This document shows, in pieces, positions 1 through 8,813 of a stretch of DNA of 41,045 nt; the first letter of the stretch is position 1, and every line of letters begins with the position of its first letter. The stretch is from Acidobacteriota bacterium (GTDB taxonomy: Bacteria; Acidobacteriota; Terriglobia; Terriglobales; Acidobacteriaceae): assembly GCA_031296115.1 (NCBI GenBank), contig JARLGI010000003.1, forward strand, positions 1 through 41,045. The letters run 5' to 3'. The notes beneath the pieces are model-generated. The model ran no database searches. It worked only from the letters and a program-made list of their open reading frames with translations, and was not told the DNA's origin. A program made the translations under genes and the position numbers.

Positions 1-147
1 CAGCCTCTGTCCGGGCAGATCGTACAGGGTGTTGATTTCATGAGTGGAAGGCATATCGCAGTGAAAACCGAGCGCTCGCAGCTTCTGTTCGAGCGCTTTC
101 AGGTCTGATACGAGGAACTTGATTTCAACTTCTTGCGGGGCCGCCAT
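1..147 (-). CDS. CYTH-domain protein (CyaB/class IV adenylate cyclase-like), 3' end missing
   Basis: Only the first 49 codons lie in the window; the gene runs off the left edge. Reading from the ATG at 147, the product begins MAAPQEVEIKFLV, which carries the ExExK signature (E-V-E-I-K) that opens the CYTH tunnel fold. It continues with a helix rich in Leu and Glu and then HEINTLYD, matching the second conserved strand of the CyaB/thiamine triphosphatase superfamily. CYTH enzymes act on triphosphate-containing substrates with divalent metal; bacterial members are often annotated as class IV adenylate cyclase, but most have unproven substrates. It lies 104 bp downstream of the polyprenyl synthase gene on the same strand and may be the last gene of that run. 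The family is fairly secure; the substrate is not known. Confidence 0.72.
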   Translation of the reverse strand, partial: MAAPQEVEIKFLVSDLKALEQKLRALGFHCDMPSTHEINTLYDLPGQRL

Positions 148-251
148 GGGGAGAGTGTAAATCAGGGGCTGGGGGCCGGGGTTAGAGGAGCATCGACTAG
201 CGAAGAACTAACCAACTAGTAAGGCCTCACCACTAACCGTAACACCTGTTT

Positions 252-1241
252 TCAGCTGTCCCGCTCCACCACGAACTCCGGCACCCAGAGCAGCACCCGC
301 TTAATCTCAGAGTCGGGGAAAGTGCACATGGCTTCGCGCGCCTTATTGCTGAACTCCACAGCTCGCGCGTAGGCGGCATCGATCGAACCATTGCGGTTCA
401 GGATGGCGACAATATCGGCCGGCGCGATGCCATTGAACCCGCCGTTACTCAGCACCGATAGGATTGCCTCGCGCTCGACCGCAGTGCAGTGTTCCAGCGC
501 GTGCAGCACGGCCATCGTGGCCTTGCCTTCGCGCAGGTCGCTGGCGACCGGCTTGCCTAGGACCTCTTCCGAGGCGGTGAGATCGAGCACGTCGTCCACA
601 ATCTGGAATGCCATGCCGAGGTTGCGTCCGTACTCGGCCAGCCGTTGCTGGTCGGCTTCGCTGGCGTTCGCAAGAATGCCGCCCAGCTTCATGCACACCG
701 AGAACAGGCAGGCGGTCTTGCGATGGATGAGCTCGAAGTGCTCGTCCATGGTGATGGCCGTGCCCAGCCGCTCGATCTGCAGCAGCTCGCCTTCCACCAT
801 GGCCTGGGTCAGCTCAATCAACGCGTCGAGGATGGCGAAGTTGCGTTCCTGCACCGCAATCTTGAACGCCTGCATGTAAAGCCAGTCGCCGGCCAGCACG
901 CATTTGGCGTTGCCCCATTGCGTGTTGGCGGCAGGGCGTCCGCGGCGCGTCTGCGCTTCGTCAATGATGTCGTCGTGGACCAGCGTCGCCGTGTGAATAA
1001 TCTCTACCACCGCACCGAGCTTGATGGCGCCCTGGCCGGTGTAGTTCATCAGCTTGCAGGAGAGCAGCAGCAGGGCAGGGCGCAGGCGCTTGCCGCCGCC
1101 GGCGCGAAGGTACTCGCCAATCTCGGTGATGGCCCGTACGCCGGAGACAGTGTCACGCCCGAACTCGCGCTCAATGGCGGCGAGGTCATCGTGCAACAGA
1201 TCAAACACCTCTTTGGCGTTGCGGGTTACGGTCGTATTCAA
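252..1241 (-). CDS. ispB: Long-chain polyprenyl diphosphate synthase (IspB/HepT-like)
   Basis: Trans-prenyltransferase of 329 residues, the usual family length, which elongates farnesyl or geranylgeranyl diphosphate with isopentenyl diphosphate to make the side chain of respiratory quinones. Both aspartate-rich motifs are intact: the first (D90-D91-x2-D94, followed by E-A-Q-T-R-R-G) and the second (D216-D217-x2-D220 in FQIVDDVLD). The GGGKRLRP substrate-binding segment is at 48-55. The residue five before the first Asp motif is Ala85, a small side chain that fits long-chain products; exact chain length cannot be read. The start is a TTG at 1241 with AAGG seven bases upstream. It begins 12 bp after the yajQ stop, so the two are probably co-transcribed. 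The symbol is by family; a menaquinone-type name would fit equally. Confidence 0.9.
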   Translation of the reverse strand: MNTTVTRNAKEVFDLLHDDLAAIEREFGRDTVSGVRAITEIGEYLRAGGGKRLRPALLLLSCKLMNYTGQGAIKLGAVVEIIHTATLVHDDIIDEAQTRRGRPAANTQWGNAKCVLAGDWLYMQAFKIAVQERNFAILDALIELTQAMVEGELLQIERLGTAITMDEHFELIHRKTACLFSVCMKLGGILANASEADQQRLAEYGRNLGMAFQIVDDVLDLTASEEVLGKPVASDLREGKATMAVLHALEHCTAVEREAILSVLSNGGFNGIAPADIVAILNRNGSIDAAYARAVEFSNKAREAMCTFPDSEIKRVLLWVPEFVVERDS

Positions 1242-1253
1242 GCGGTCGCCTTG

Positions 1254-1748
1254 TCAGTTGGAACGGTAATTGGTGAACTGCATGTCAATACCGAAATCGC
1301 TTTGCCGCAGCAGCGCAATGATTTCCTGGAGTGTATCGCGATCTTTGCCGCTGACGCGAACCAAATCACCCTGGATCGAGGCCTGCACCTTCTTCTTGGA
1401 GTTCTTGATGACCTTGACGATCTCGCGGGCCTTCTCGATGGGAATGCCCTGCTGCATGGTGACGCGCTGCCGCACCGTGGAGCCGGCCGCCTCTTCGATC
1501 GGTCCGTAGGTGAATGCCTTCAGCGGGACTCCGCGTTTGACGAGTTTGCCTTGCAGAACGTCGTTGACAGCTTTCAGCTTGTAGTCGTCCGCGGAACTGA
1601 GCACCAGCGCTTCCTTTTCGTCCATCTCTATGTTGGACTTCGAGTCCTTCAAGTCGTAGCGAGTATGGATTTCCTTCAGCGCCTGTTGAATGGCGTTGGA
1701 GACTTCCTGCATATCAACCTTGCTGACGATGTCGAATGATTCGGCCAT
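1254..1748 (-). CDS. yajQ: YajQ-family nucleotide-binding protein
   Basis: 164-residue protein starting MAESFDIVSKVDMQEV, the typical YajQ N-terminus, so the ATG at 1748 is preferred over upstream in-frame starts that would add 21 non-conserved residues. The family has two ferredoxin-like domains; the repeated pattern is visible as SNIEMDEKEALVLSS in the first half and VQASIQGDLVRVSGKD in the second. YajQ proteins bind nucleotides and RNA, and a Xanthomonas member is a cyclic-di-GMP receptor, so it is plausibly a soluble signalling or RNA-binding factor here. It sits between tatD and the polyprenyl synthase on the same strand with a 12 bp gap to the latter. Family assignment is strong; ligand is inferred from homologues only. 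Confidence 0.93.
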   Translation of the reverse strand: MAESFDIVSKVDMQEVSNAIQQALKEIHTRYDLKDSKSNIEMDEKEALVLSSADDYKLKAVNDVLQGKLVKRGVPLKAFTYGPIEEAAGSTVRQRVTMQQGIPIEKAREIVKVIKNSKKKVQASIQGDLVRVSGKDRDTLQEIIALLRQSDFGIDMQFTNYRSN

Positions 1749-1849
1749 GGCTTCAAGTGTAACAAGAGCTGTGCTGTTTGCAGCAGACTGGCGGCACAAT
1801 GCGCCCTGCATTATAAGGCGCGGAGGCGTAGCACCTCAGTCGGCTTTCT

Positions 1850-2644
1850 TCAGCCGAAAAAGTCTGCGAAGTTTTGCGAGGTCTGCTGGCCGACCTCTTC
1901 CGGCGAGAGCTCGCGCAGAACTGCGATCTGGCGGGCGGTCTCGACCACGAAGGCCGGCTCGTTGCGCTTGCCGCGATATGGCACCGGTGCCAGATACGGA
2001 CAATCGGTCTCGATAAACATGCGGTCGAGTGGAACCGTCGCCGCGGCATCACGGATGTTCTGAGCCTTGGGATACGTGATGTTGCCGGCGAAGGAAATCA
2101 CAAAGCCGAGATCGAGCGCGGCGCGCACGTGCTCGACTGTGCCGGTAAAACAGTGCAATACGCCTCCCAGGCCGCTGGAGGCCCAGTGCTGGCGGAGGAG
2201 CCGAAACAGATCGTCCCAGGCATCCTCACTATTGTCGGATGGCCGATTGTGAATGATGATCGGCAGCTTGTTCGCGCGGGCCATCTCCATCTGCTGGACG
2301 AAGACCCGCTGCTGCGTGTCGCGCGGCGAGTGGTCGTAGAAATAGTCGAGGCCAATTTCGCCCCACGCCACGACCTTGGGTTCGCGCGCCAGTTGCTGCA
2401 ACTGGTCGAAGTCTTTCTGCTTTGCCAGCGCGGCCTCGTGGGGGTGAACGCCGACGGTGGCGTACACCCAATCGTACTGTTGCGCGAGCTTGATGGCGCA
2501 GTCAAGCGTGCCGGTGCCGGGTCCGTCGCCGTTGCCGATGGCGAGAATCGTGGTAACGCCGGCTTCTTTCGCGCGGGCGAACACCTCAGCGCGGTCCGCA
2601 TCGAAGCGCTTGCCGTCGAGATGGGCGTGAGAGTCGGTGTACAT
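1850..2644 (-). CDS. tatD: TatD-family metal-dependent DNase
   Basis: 264-residue TIM-barrel hydrolase of the TatD/YcfH family, which cleaves DNA from the 3' end with two divalent metals. All expected motifs are present: the N-terminal metal site DSHAHLD (residues 4-10), EIGLDYF with the bridging Glu, IIHNRP, HCFTGT and the C-terminal IETDCPYLAP. Length matches the family. In many bacteria tatD follows metG, as here: its ATG lies 69 bp after the metG stop on the same strand, and TatD is commonly co-transcribed with methionyl-tRNA synthetase. No strong Shine-Dalgarno precedes the ATG at 2644, so translation may depend on readthrough from metG. Nothing unusual is seen in the sequence. Confidence 0.92.
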   Translation of the reverse strand: MYTDSHAHLDGKRFDADRAEVFARAKEAGVTTILAIGNGDGPGTGTLDCAIKLAQQYDWVYATVGVHPHEAALAKQKDFDQLQQLAREPKVVAWGEIGLDYFYDHSPRDTQQRVFVQQMEMARANKLPIIIHNRPSDNSEDAWDDLFRLLRQHWASSGLGGVLHCFTGTVEHVRAALDLGFVISFAGNITYPKAQNIRDAAATVPLDRMFIETDCPYLAPVPYRGKRNEPAFVVETARQIAVLRELSPEEVGQQTSQNFADFFG

Positions 2645-2713
2645 GTCCGCGGATGGTGACCAGTGAATAGTGGATAGCAGATCGATATGCGATCAACCAC
2701 CGTCGGCTAACGG

Positions 2714-4780
2714 CTACTTCAGCTTCGCCCCCACCGGCACATCCTCCAGGAAACCCGCCAGCACAGGCAATCCGTCCTCGAGAGAGGCGGCGACGATCAT
2801 GCCGTTCGACTCCAGGCCGCGCAGCTTGCGCGGCTGAAGATTGGCGACGATAACAACCTTGCGGCCGATGAGCTTTTCCGGTTCGTAAGCCTTGGCAATG
2901 CCCGCGACGATCTGACGGACTTCGCTCCCGATATCGACTTCCATGCGCAGCAGCTTGTCGGCGCCTTTCACCTTCTCGGCGACCTTGATCTCGCCCACGC
3001 GCAGCTCAACCTTGAGGAAATCGTCGATGGCGATTCTGTTTTCGCTCTCCGAAGGAACTACTGCGGGGGGCGCGGAAGAAGGTGCGGCCACGGCCTGCGT
3101 GGCGGGTTGTCCCTGAGCGCCTGCTCCTGCAGGGTGAGCTTCCGCGGTCGCGGCCTTGGCTTCGTCCTCTTTGTTAGCGCTCTCAGCGGCGCCTTGCTGC
3201 TCCATCTGTTGCATCCTTTCCACCATGCTCTTATCCGCCCGCGGAAACACTGGCTCAACCGTGCCCAGCTTGGTGCCTAGCTGCATCTGTCCCCAAGCTA
3301 GGTTGCGCAAGTCCAGTGCCTTGATATCGCCCAGGCCAAGCTGCGTCCAGATGCGCGCAGTAGCCTCGGGAATCACCGGATGCACCAGCGCGGTCACCAC
3401 ACGCAACGCCTCTGCCGACGTGTAGAGAATGGTAGCCAGCCGCGCCCGCGAGTCTTTGTCCTCGCGCTCCGCGACGGCCCAAGGCTCATGTTCAACGATG
3501 TACTTGTTGACCGCGGCGACCAGCGACCACGCGGTTTCCAGAGCGCGCGAGAACTGGAACTGCTCGAACTGCGCCTGGCAGTCGGCGATGGTCTGGTCGG
3601 CTAACCTCGCGATTGCCTCGTCGGCGGGGATCCGCTCGCTGGTCGAAGGGTAGGGCACCTCACCCTCGAAGTAGCGTGAAATCATGCTCAAGGTGCGACT
3701 TGCCAGGTTGCCAATCCCGTTAGCGAGGTCGCTGTTGAAGCGCTGCACCAACGCGTCGAAGCTGAAGGAGCCGTCCTGGCCGAAAACGATCTCGCGCAGC
3801 AGGAAGTAGCGCAGCGCGTCCTGCCCGAGGGTGTCGAGGATGGTCTCGCTGCGCACGATGTTGCCGCGCGACTTCGACATCTTGCTCTCTTCGAATAGCA
3901 GCCACCCATGCGCGATGATCGACTTCGGCAGCGGCAGATCGGCGGCCAGCAGGAACGCGGGCCAGTAGACGCAGTGGAAGCGCACGATCTCCTTGCCGAT
4001 CATGTGTACATCGGCTGGCCAGTAGCGCTGCAGCTTCCGCCGGTCCTTGGGATCGTCGGAGCCGAAGCCGAGGGCGGTCATGTAGTTGGCCAGTGCGTCG
4101 AGCCAGACATAGATCACGTGCTTGGGGTCGTTGGGCACGGGAATGCCCCACTTGAACGACGTGCGGCTGACTGACAGATCGCGCAAGCCGCTGCGCACGA
4201 ACGAAATCACTTCATTGCGGCGCGTCTCCGGACGAATAAAATCCGGATGCTCGCTGTAATACTTCAGGAGGGGCGCTTCCATCGCCGAGAGCTTGAAAAA
4301 ATAGTTTTCCTCCTGCACGGTTTCCGTGGGCCGCCCGCACTCGGGGCACGGCGCGCCTGGTTCCGCCGTATCAACGTATAGCTCATCGGACACGCAATAC
4401 TGCCCGCTGTACGACCCTTTGTAGATGTAGCCGCGCTCCTGCAGGCGGGTGAACATGGCCTGCACGCCGCGCACGTGGCGCGGCTCGGTGGTGCGGATGA
4501 AATCGTCGTAAGTGATCCCCATGCGGTCCCAAAGCCCCCGAAACTCGCGCGAGACCCTATCGACGAACTCGCGGGGCGAGCAGCCGGCTGCCGCGGCGGA
4601 ACGCTCAATCTTCTGCCCATGCTCGTCGGTACCGGTGAGGAACCACGTGTCCACGCCCATCATGCGCTGGCGGCGGGCGATGGCATCGCACACCACCGTG
4701 GTATACGTGTGCCCGATGTGGGGCCGCGCGTTAACGTAGTATATCGGCGTGGTGATGTAGAACTTTTCGGGATTATCCAT
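2714..4780 (-). CDS. metG: Methionyl-tRNA synthetase with C-terminal tRNA-binding domain
   Basis: 688-residue class I synthetase that charges tRNA-Met. The HIGH motif is at 21-24 and KMSKS at 300-304. The connective-peptide zinc region has Cys129-x2-Asp132 and Cys145-x2-Cys148, so one of the four usual cysteines is Asp. The helical anticodon domain runs to about 520. It is followed by an Ala/Pro/Gln/Glu-rich linker (about 521-582) and a Trbp111/EMAP-type OB-fold domain (about 583-688, with FLKVELRVGEI) used for dimerisation and tRNA binding. The ATG at 4780 overlaps the end of larC by 8 bp, indicating translational coupling. The linker is of low complexity and unlikely to be structured. Confidence 0.96.
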   Translation of the reverse strand: MDNPEKFYITTPIYYVNARPHIGHTYTTVVCDAIARRQRMMGVDTWFLTGTDEHGQKIERSAAAAGCSPREFVDRVSREFRGLWDRMGITYDDFIRTTEPRHVRGVQAMFTRLQERGYIYKGSYSGQYCVSDELYVDTAEPGAPCPECGRPTETVQEENYFFKLSAMEAPLLKYYSEHPDFIRPETRRNEVISFVRSGLRDLSVSRTSFKWGIPVPNDPKHVIYVWLDALANYMTALGFGSDDPKDRRKLQRYWPADVHMIGKEIVRFHCVYWPAFLLAADLPLPKSIIAHGWLLFEESKMSKSRGNIVRSETILDTLGQDALRYFLLREIVFGQDGSFSFDALVQRFNSDLANGIGNLASRTLSMISRYFEGEVPYPSTSERIPADEAIARLADQTIADCQAQFEQFQFSRALETAWSLVAAVNKYIVEHEPWAVAEREDKDSRARLATILYTSAEALRVVTALVHPVIPEATARIWTQLGLGDIKALDLRNLAWGQMQLGTKLGTVEPVFPRADKSMVERMQQMEQQGAAESANKEDEAKAATAEAHPAGAGAQGQPATQAVAAPSSAPPAVVPSESENRIAIDDFLKVELRVGEIKVAEKVKGADKLLRMEVDIGSEVRQIVAGIAKAYEPEKLIGRKVVIVANLQPRKLRGLESNGMIVAASLEDGLPVLAGFLEDVPVGAKLK

Positions 4781-6035
4781 GCTTTCGGTCCAGGTACAGG
4801 CGAATGGCTTCCTGCATCACCGTCTTCAGCGGGACGTGATGCTTGACGGCGAGGCGCCGGCAATCTTCATACTCCGGGGCGTACTGCGAGACGGTGCCGT
4901 TCAAGCTGGCGATCTTCATGCGGACCTCGCCCCATGGGGTTTCGATTGATTCGTGATGCCGAGGAAGCGCATACCGCTTCTCGTGCCGCACGCGCACGCC
5001 CAGGGTGCTGCTCTCGCGGAACAAAAGCGCCCGCAATTTCTGTCCGTGTTGCGGCTTGGCAAGAATCGTAAGCAGTGTGCCTGGACGGTTCTTCTTCATC
5101 TGCACCGAACTGGTAAAAACGTCCAACGCCCCCTCGGCAAGAGCCAGATCGACAATGTATCCGATGAGCTGCGGGTTGAGGTCATCGAGACTGGCTTCCA
5201 GTATGGCAATCTCCTCCTCCACCAGATTCGTTCCTGAAGCGATCGAGGCCAAAGCAGCGTCTTGCGTTTCGCCCACCGTGACGCGTAGTACGTTGGGGTG
5301 ACCAGGAAGGTCGCGCGATCCCGCGCCGTATCCAATCTTGTCCGTCGTCATCATCGGTCGCGGTCCAAAGCTCGAGACTAACACTTTGACGATGGCGGCT
5401 CCGGTCGGCGTGACAAGTTCCTTTTGAACCTCGCCGGAGTAGATAGGCGCACCTTGCAGCAACTCGAGGGTCGCCGGTGCGGGTACCGGCATCACGCCGT
5501 GAGCGCACGTCACGGTTCCCCCGCCGACGTTTAGCGGCGAGCAGACAAATTGCTCAACGTCGAGCGCCTCAGCCCCAACCGCCGCGCAGACGATATCCAC
5601 AATGGCATCTGCTGCGCCGACTTCATGAAAGTGGATCTTCTCTACGCTGACCCCGTGTACTTTCGCCTCGGCTTCACCCAGCGCCCGAAAGATATTGCCC
5701 GCCGTCTCTTTTGCTCGCGAGCTGATGTTTCCTCCGCCGATGATGCGGAGAATGTCCGACAGATGTCGCCCATGCTGATGTTGCTCATTCTCGTGCGTCG
5801 TTTGTTGCGCCCAAAACTGATCGCGCGGCAGGTCCTTCTGGCCATCGACGATGACATCCAGCTTGGCAGCGGAAATTCCGCCGCGGTCCACACGCGAAAG
5901 CTCCAGCGTCCCGCCGACGTTGAGGCCGGCAACTGTCCTTTGCAGAAGCTCGAACGGAACTCCGGCGTCAAGCAGCGCGCCCAGGAACATGTCGCCGCTG
6001 ATTCCGGAGAAGCAATCGAGATAAGCAAGACGCAT
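4773..6035 (-). CDS. larC: LarC, nickel-pincer cofactor cyclometallase
   Basis: 420-residue DUF111 protein. LarC inserts nickel into the pincer nucleotide made by LarB and LarE, in a CTP-dependent step. The start MRLAYLDCFSGISGDM at 6035 is the conserved N-terminus; an in-frame upstream start would add 20 unrelated residues. Visible features are a His-rich loop (HENEQHQHGRH, about 100-110), HFHEVGAADAIVDI, the P-V-P-A-P-A-T loop and the C-terminal DUF111 ferredoxin-like half. In Lactiplantibacillus plantarum the protein is split by a programmed frameshift into LarC1 and LarC2; here it is one continuous frame. No larA, larB or larE is in the window. Its last codons overlap metG. The divergent neighbour is argS, about 130 bp away. 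Confidence 0.9.
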   Translation of the reverse strand: MRLAYLDCFSGISGDMFLGALLDAGVPFELLQRTVAGLNVGGTLELSRVDRGGISAAKLDVIVDGQKDLPRDQFWAQQTTHENEQHQHGRHLSDILRIIGGGNISSRAKETAGNIFRALGEAEAKVHGVSVEKIHFHEVGAADAIVDIVCAAVGAEALDVEQFVCSPLNVGGGTVTCAHGVMPVPAPATLELLQGAPIYSGEVQKELVTPTGAAIVKVLVSSFGPRPMMTTDKIGYGAGSRDLPGHPNVLRVTVGETQDAALASIASGTNLVEEEIAILEASLDDLNPQLIGYIVDLALAEGALDVFTSSVQMKKNRPGTLLTILAKPQHGQKLRALLFRESSTLGVRVRHEKRYALPRHHESIETPWGEVRMKIASLNGTVSQYAPEYEDCRRLAVKHHVPLKTVMQEAIRLYLDRKHG

Positions 6036-6167
6036 GGAATTTGCTCGCAACAGCCGGAGAAATCTCATCATAGGTAAGGCGTGAAGCAGCGTCAAACCTC
6101 CGTCCGATTCAGTCTTTGCTATCCTGTTCGTTCACTAGTAGAGATAACGGAACCCGAAACCAAGCCT

Positions 6168-8159
6168 GTGTACCTGGAACAACAAAAGAAACTCGCTGCC
6201 GCCGTCCGCGCTTTTCTGCGGGAGAAGTATCAGCTCGATCTGGCGAACGTGGTCATCGAACAACCACCCTCGGTGGAGATGGGCGAGTTCGCCCTGCCGC
6301 TTTCGTTTGAGCTGGCCAAACGCCTGCGCAAAGCGCCGCGCAAGATCGCTGAAGAAATCGTCGCCCAGTTGGCTCTGCCGAAAGGGTTCGAGAAGCTGGA
6401 AGTTGCGGGCGCCGGTTACATCAATGCCCGCCTTAAGCGCGACATCGCTGCACAGGCTCTCGTCCGCAACCCGGCGACTGCACGCACGACCCACGAAGGC
6501 GAAGGCGCGGCCGACGTCAGCGGCAAGATTCTGGTCGAGCACACCAGCATCAATCCCAACAAGGCAGCCCACATCGGGCACTTGCGCAACGCCATTCTTG
6601 GCGACACGTTCGTTCGCCTTCTGCGACAAGCCGGTCACCCAGTCGACGTTCAAAATTACATCGACAATACCGGTGCGCAGGTGGCCGACGTGGTGGTTGG
6701 TTTTGCCCATTTGGAGAAGAAGTCGAAGCCGGAGATTGCCGGCATCATCGCCTCAAACCAGCGCTTCGATTATTACTGTTGGGACCTCTACGCGCGCGTC
6801 TCCCAGTGGTACGAAAAGGATAAAGAAAACCTTGAAGCAAGACTTGAAACATTGCATGCCATCGAGCTGGGAGAAAATGAGATGGCCGACATTGCAGAGT
6901 TGGTGTCCATTGTCGTTCTGCGGCGCCACTTGGAGACCATGGATCGCCTCGGCATCGAATACGACTTCCTGCCGCGCGAGAGCGAAATCCTGCGCCTGCA
7001 TTTCTGGGACGCCGCATTCCAGCAGCTAAAAGACAAAGGCGTTCTTTACCTCGAGACCGAAGGTAAGAACAAGGGCTGCTGGGTCATGGCCCGGCCCGCT
7101 GCGAAGAAGCCCGACGACGGCGGTCAAGAGAGAAGCGGTCCCGACGAGGACGCCAAGGTCATCGTGCGCTCCAACGGCACAGTCGGCTACGTGGGCAAGG
7201 ACATTGCCTACCACCTATGGAAGTTCGGCTTGCTGGGACGTGACTTCGGTTATCAGAAGTTTTACCAGTATCCCAATCAGCACGAGGCATGGATCTCGGC
7301 GGAACAGGGCGAGCCCGAGCATCCGCACTTTGGCGGGGTCGCGGCCATCTACAACGTTATCGATTCGCGGCAGAGCGATCCGCAGAACACGGTCATTGAG
7401 GCGTTGCGGCTGCTGGGTTACACCGAACAGGCCGCGCACTATACCCATTTTTCCTACGAGATGGTGGCGCTAACGCCGCGCTGCGCCATGGAACTGGGCT
7501 ACGCGGTAAAGGACGAAGATCGCGCTAAGTCGTACATCGAAGTATCGGGTCGCAAGGGATTCGGCGTGAAAGCCGACGACCTGCTGGATGCGCTCATCAA
7601 TGCGGCCAAGGTAGAGGTGGACAGCCGGCATCCCGAGCTGAACGAAGGCAGACGCGCCGTTATCAGCCAGCAGATCGCCATCGGCGCCCTGCGCTACTTC
7701 ATGCTGAAGTTCACCAAGCAGTCGGTTATAGCCTTCGACTTCAAGGAGGCACTGGCGTTCGAAGGCGAGACTGGCCCTTACGCGCAGTACGCTGTGGTGC
7801 GGGCCACCAACATCTTCCGCAAAGCCGGCAGCGAACCGGAACAGGCGCTCGCAGCGGACGTCGACTACGCGAGATACTTCGCCGATGAAAGCGGCACCGA
7901 AATCTGGGAGCTCTGGCTGCTGGCGGGGAAGACCTCTTTCGTCGTCGAGCAGTGCATCGCCACCACCGAGCCGGCATTTGCCGCCAAGCACGCGTTTCAG
8001 CTGGCGCAACAGTTCAGCAACTTCTATCACCGCCATCACATCTTGAATGAAGCCGACGAGGGCAGGAAGAAGTTTCTGTTAGCGACGGCCGCCGTCGTCC
8101 GCCGCGAGCTCAGCAACGTCCTGGGCGTGATGGGAATCAGCGTTCCATCGGTAATGTAG
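6168..8159 (+). CDS. argS: Arginyl-tRNA synthetase
   Basis: Class I synthetase of about 663 residues that charges tRNA-Arg. The N-terminal additional domain typical of ArgRS is followed by the HIGH motif in NKAAHIGHLRNAI, and by the ArgRS-specific ENTGAQ-like block (here NYIDNTGAQVADV). A SGRKGFGVKADDL segment stands at the KMSKS position, as often in this family. The DALR anticodon-binding domain forms the C-terminus (TGPYAQYAVVRA onward). I chose the GTG at 6168 because family homology starts at VYLEQQKK. The frame is open back to a GTG at 6081, which would place the N-terminus almost against divergent larC. A charged insert (PAAKKPDDGGQERSGPDED) sits in the catalytic region and looks lineage specific. 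Confidence 0.93.
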   Translation: MYLEQQKKLAAAVRAFLREKYQLDLANVVIEQPPSVEMGEFALPLSFELAKRLRKAPRKIAEEIVAQLALPKGFEKLEVAGAGYINARLKRDIAAQALVRNPATARTTHEGEGAADVSGKILVEHTSINPNKAAHIGHLRNAILGDTFVRLLRQAGHPVDVQNYIDNTGAQVADVVVGFAHLEKKSKPEIAGIIASNQRFDYYCWDLYARVSQWYEKDKENLEARLETLHAIELGENEMADIAELVSIVVLRRHLETMDRLGIEYDFLPRESEILRLHFWDAAFQQLKDKGVLYLETEGKNKGCWVMARPAAKKPDDGGQERSGPDEDAKVIVRSNGTVGYVGKDIAYHLWKFGLLGRDFGYQKFYQYPNQHEAWISAEQGEPEHPHFGGVAAIYNVIDSRQSDPQNTVIEALRLLGYTEQAAHYTHFSYEMVALTPRCAMELGYAVKDEDRAKSYIEVSGRKGFGVKADDLLDALINAAKVEVDSRHPELNEGRRAVISQQIAIGALRYFMLKFTKQSVIAFDFKEALAFEGETGPYAQYAVVRATNIFRKAGSEPEQALAADVDYARYFADESGTEIWELWLLAGKTSFVVEQCIATTEPAFAAKHAFQLAQQFSNFYHRHHILNEADEGRKKFLLATAAVVRRELSNVLGVMGISVPSVM

Positions 8160-8177
8160 CGAATACTGGGAGGCCCC

Positions 8178-8624
8178 ATGAAGACGATTGTGCGGTTCAC
8201 TTTTTGTGTAGCGATTTTTTCGACCCTGGCCTTTGCCGCCGACCGCGACGCCGGCATCCTGATGCAGGCCGACCGTGACTTTGCCAAGGCAACCGCCGCG
8301 AAGCGTATCGAGGGCTGGATGTCCTTCATGGCGCCGAATGCAGTGTTGCTGCGCGCCGAACCCCTAGTCGGGCTGGAGCAGATCAGCGCCGGCATGGCCA
8401 AGGACTTCAACGCGCCGGACTTTCAGCTCACTTGGGAGCCGACCAAGGCCGAGTTCGTCGGCAATGGGCCGGTGGGATACACCATTGGCCGCTACGAAGC
8501 GAAGTCCAAAGGCGATGACGGAAAGCCCCACACCTCCCACGGCAGCTACATGACCACATGGCAGAAGCAGCGCGACGGCACATGGAAGGTCGCTGCCGAC
8601 ATAGGCAGCCCCGATCCGCAGTAA
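8178..8624 (+). CDS. Secreted SnoaL/DUF4440-like (NTF2-fold) protein
   Basis: 148 residues with a clear N-terminal signal peptide (basic MKTIVR, hydrophobic stretch to about residue 20, cleavage likely after LAFA), so it is exported. The mature part has the DUF4440/SnoaL cone-fold pattern: an initial helix (MQADRDFAKATAAKR), a W-M-S-F-M-A-P-N-A-V strand region, and a closing GSYMTTWQKQRDGTWKVAADI hairpin with the characteristic W-K. NTF2-fold proteins bind small molecules or act as small enzymes; function here is unknown. A strong GGGAGG precedes the ATG by four to five bases. It follows argS by only 18 bp and could be read through from it. The family call rests on pattern and fold features rather than a catalytic motif. 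Confidence 0.75.
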   Translation: MKTIVRFTFCVAIFSTLAFAADRDAGILMQADRDFAKATAAKRIEGWMSFMAPNAVLLRAEPLVGLEQISAGMAKDFNAPDFQLTWEPTKAEFVGNGPVGYTIGRYEAKSKGDDGKPHTSHGSYMTTWQKQRDGTWKVAADIGSPDPQ

Positions 8625-8702
8625 CTTCCCAACAGAGTCCCTTCTGCCGTGAGCCGCCGTCTTCGGCCGCTTTACGTTTGTGCGCTGGCTCACAACCGGT
8701 CA

Positions 8703-8716
8703 GTGACCCGCGTCAC
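8703..8716. promoter_or_regulatory. GTGA-N6-TCAC palindrome (CRP/FNR-type operator candidate)
   Basis: GTGACCCGCGTCAC is a perfect inverted repeat with the GTGA-N6-TCAC core used by CRP/FNR-family regulators. It lies 98 bp upstream of the ferredoxin ATG. The same core appears upstream of korD, of the carbamoyl cluster and of the gene at 36517. That it is bound by a protein is inference. Confidence 0.45.
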
Positions 8717-8813
8717 CGCCTTCATGGTTGCCCCCTTTGTACATTGGAGTTGGCCACAAATGGCGGCCGCGCGGTGAGGGCGGCAGCAAGCAAACAGATT
8801 GGAGATCGCAATC

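Noticed and set aside
4773..6035. Programmed frameshift splitting LarC into LarC1 and LarC2
   Set aside because: The reading frame is continuous through the point where the L. plantarum gene is split; no slippery site is needed.
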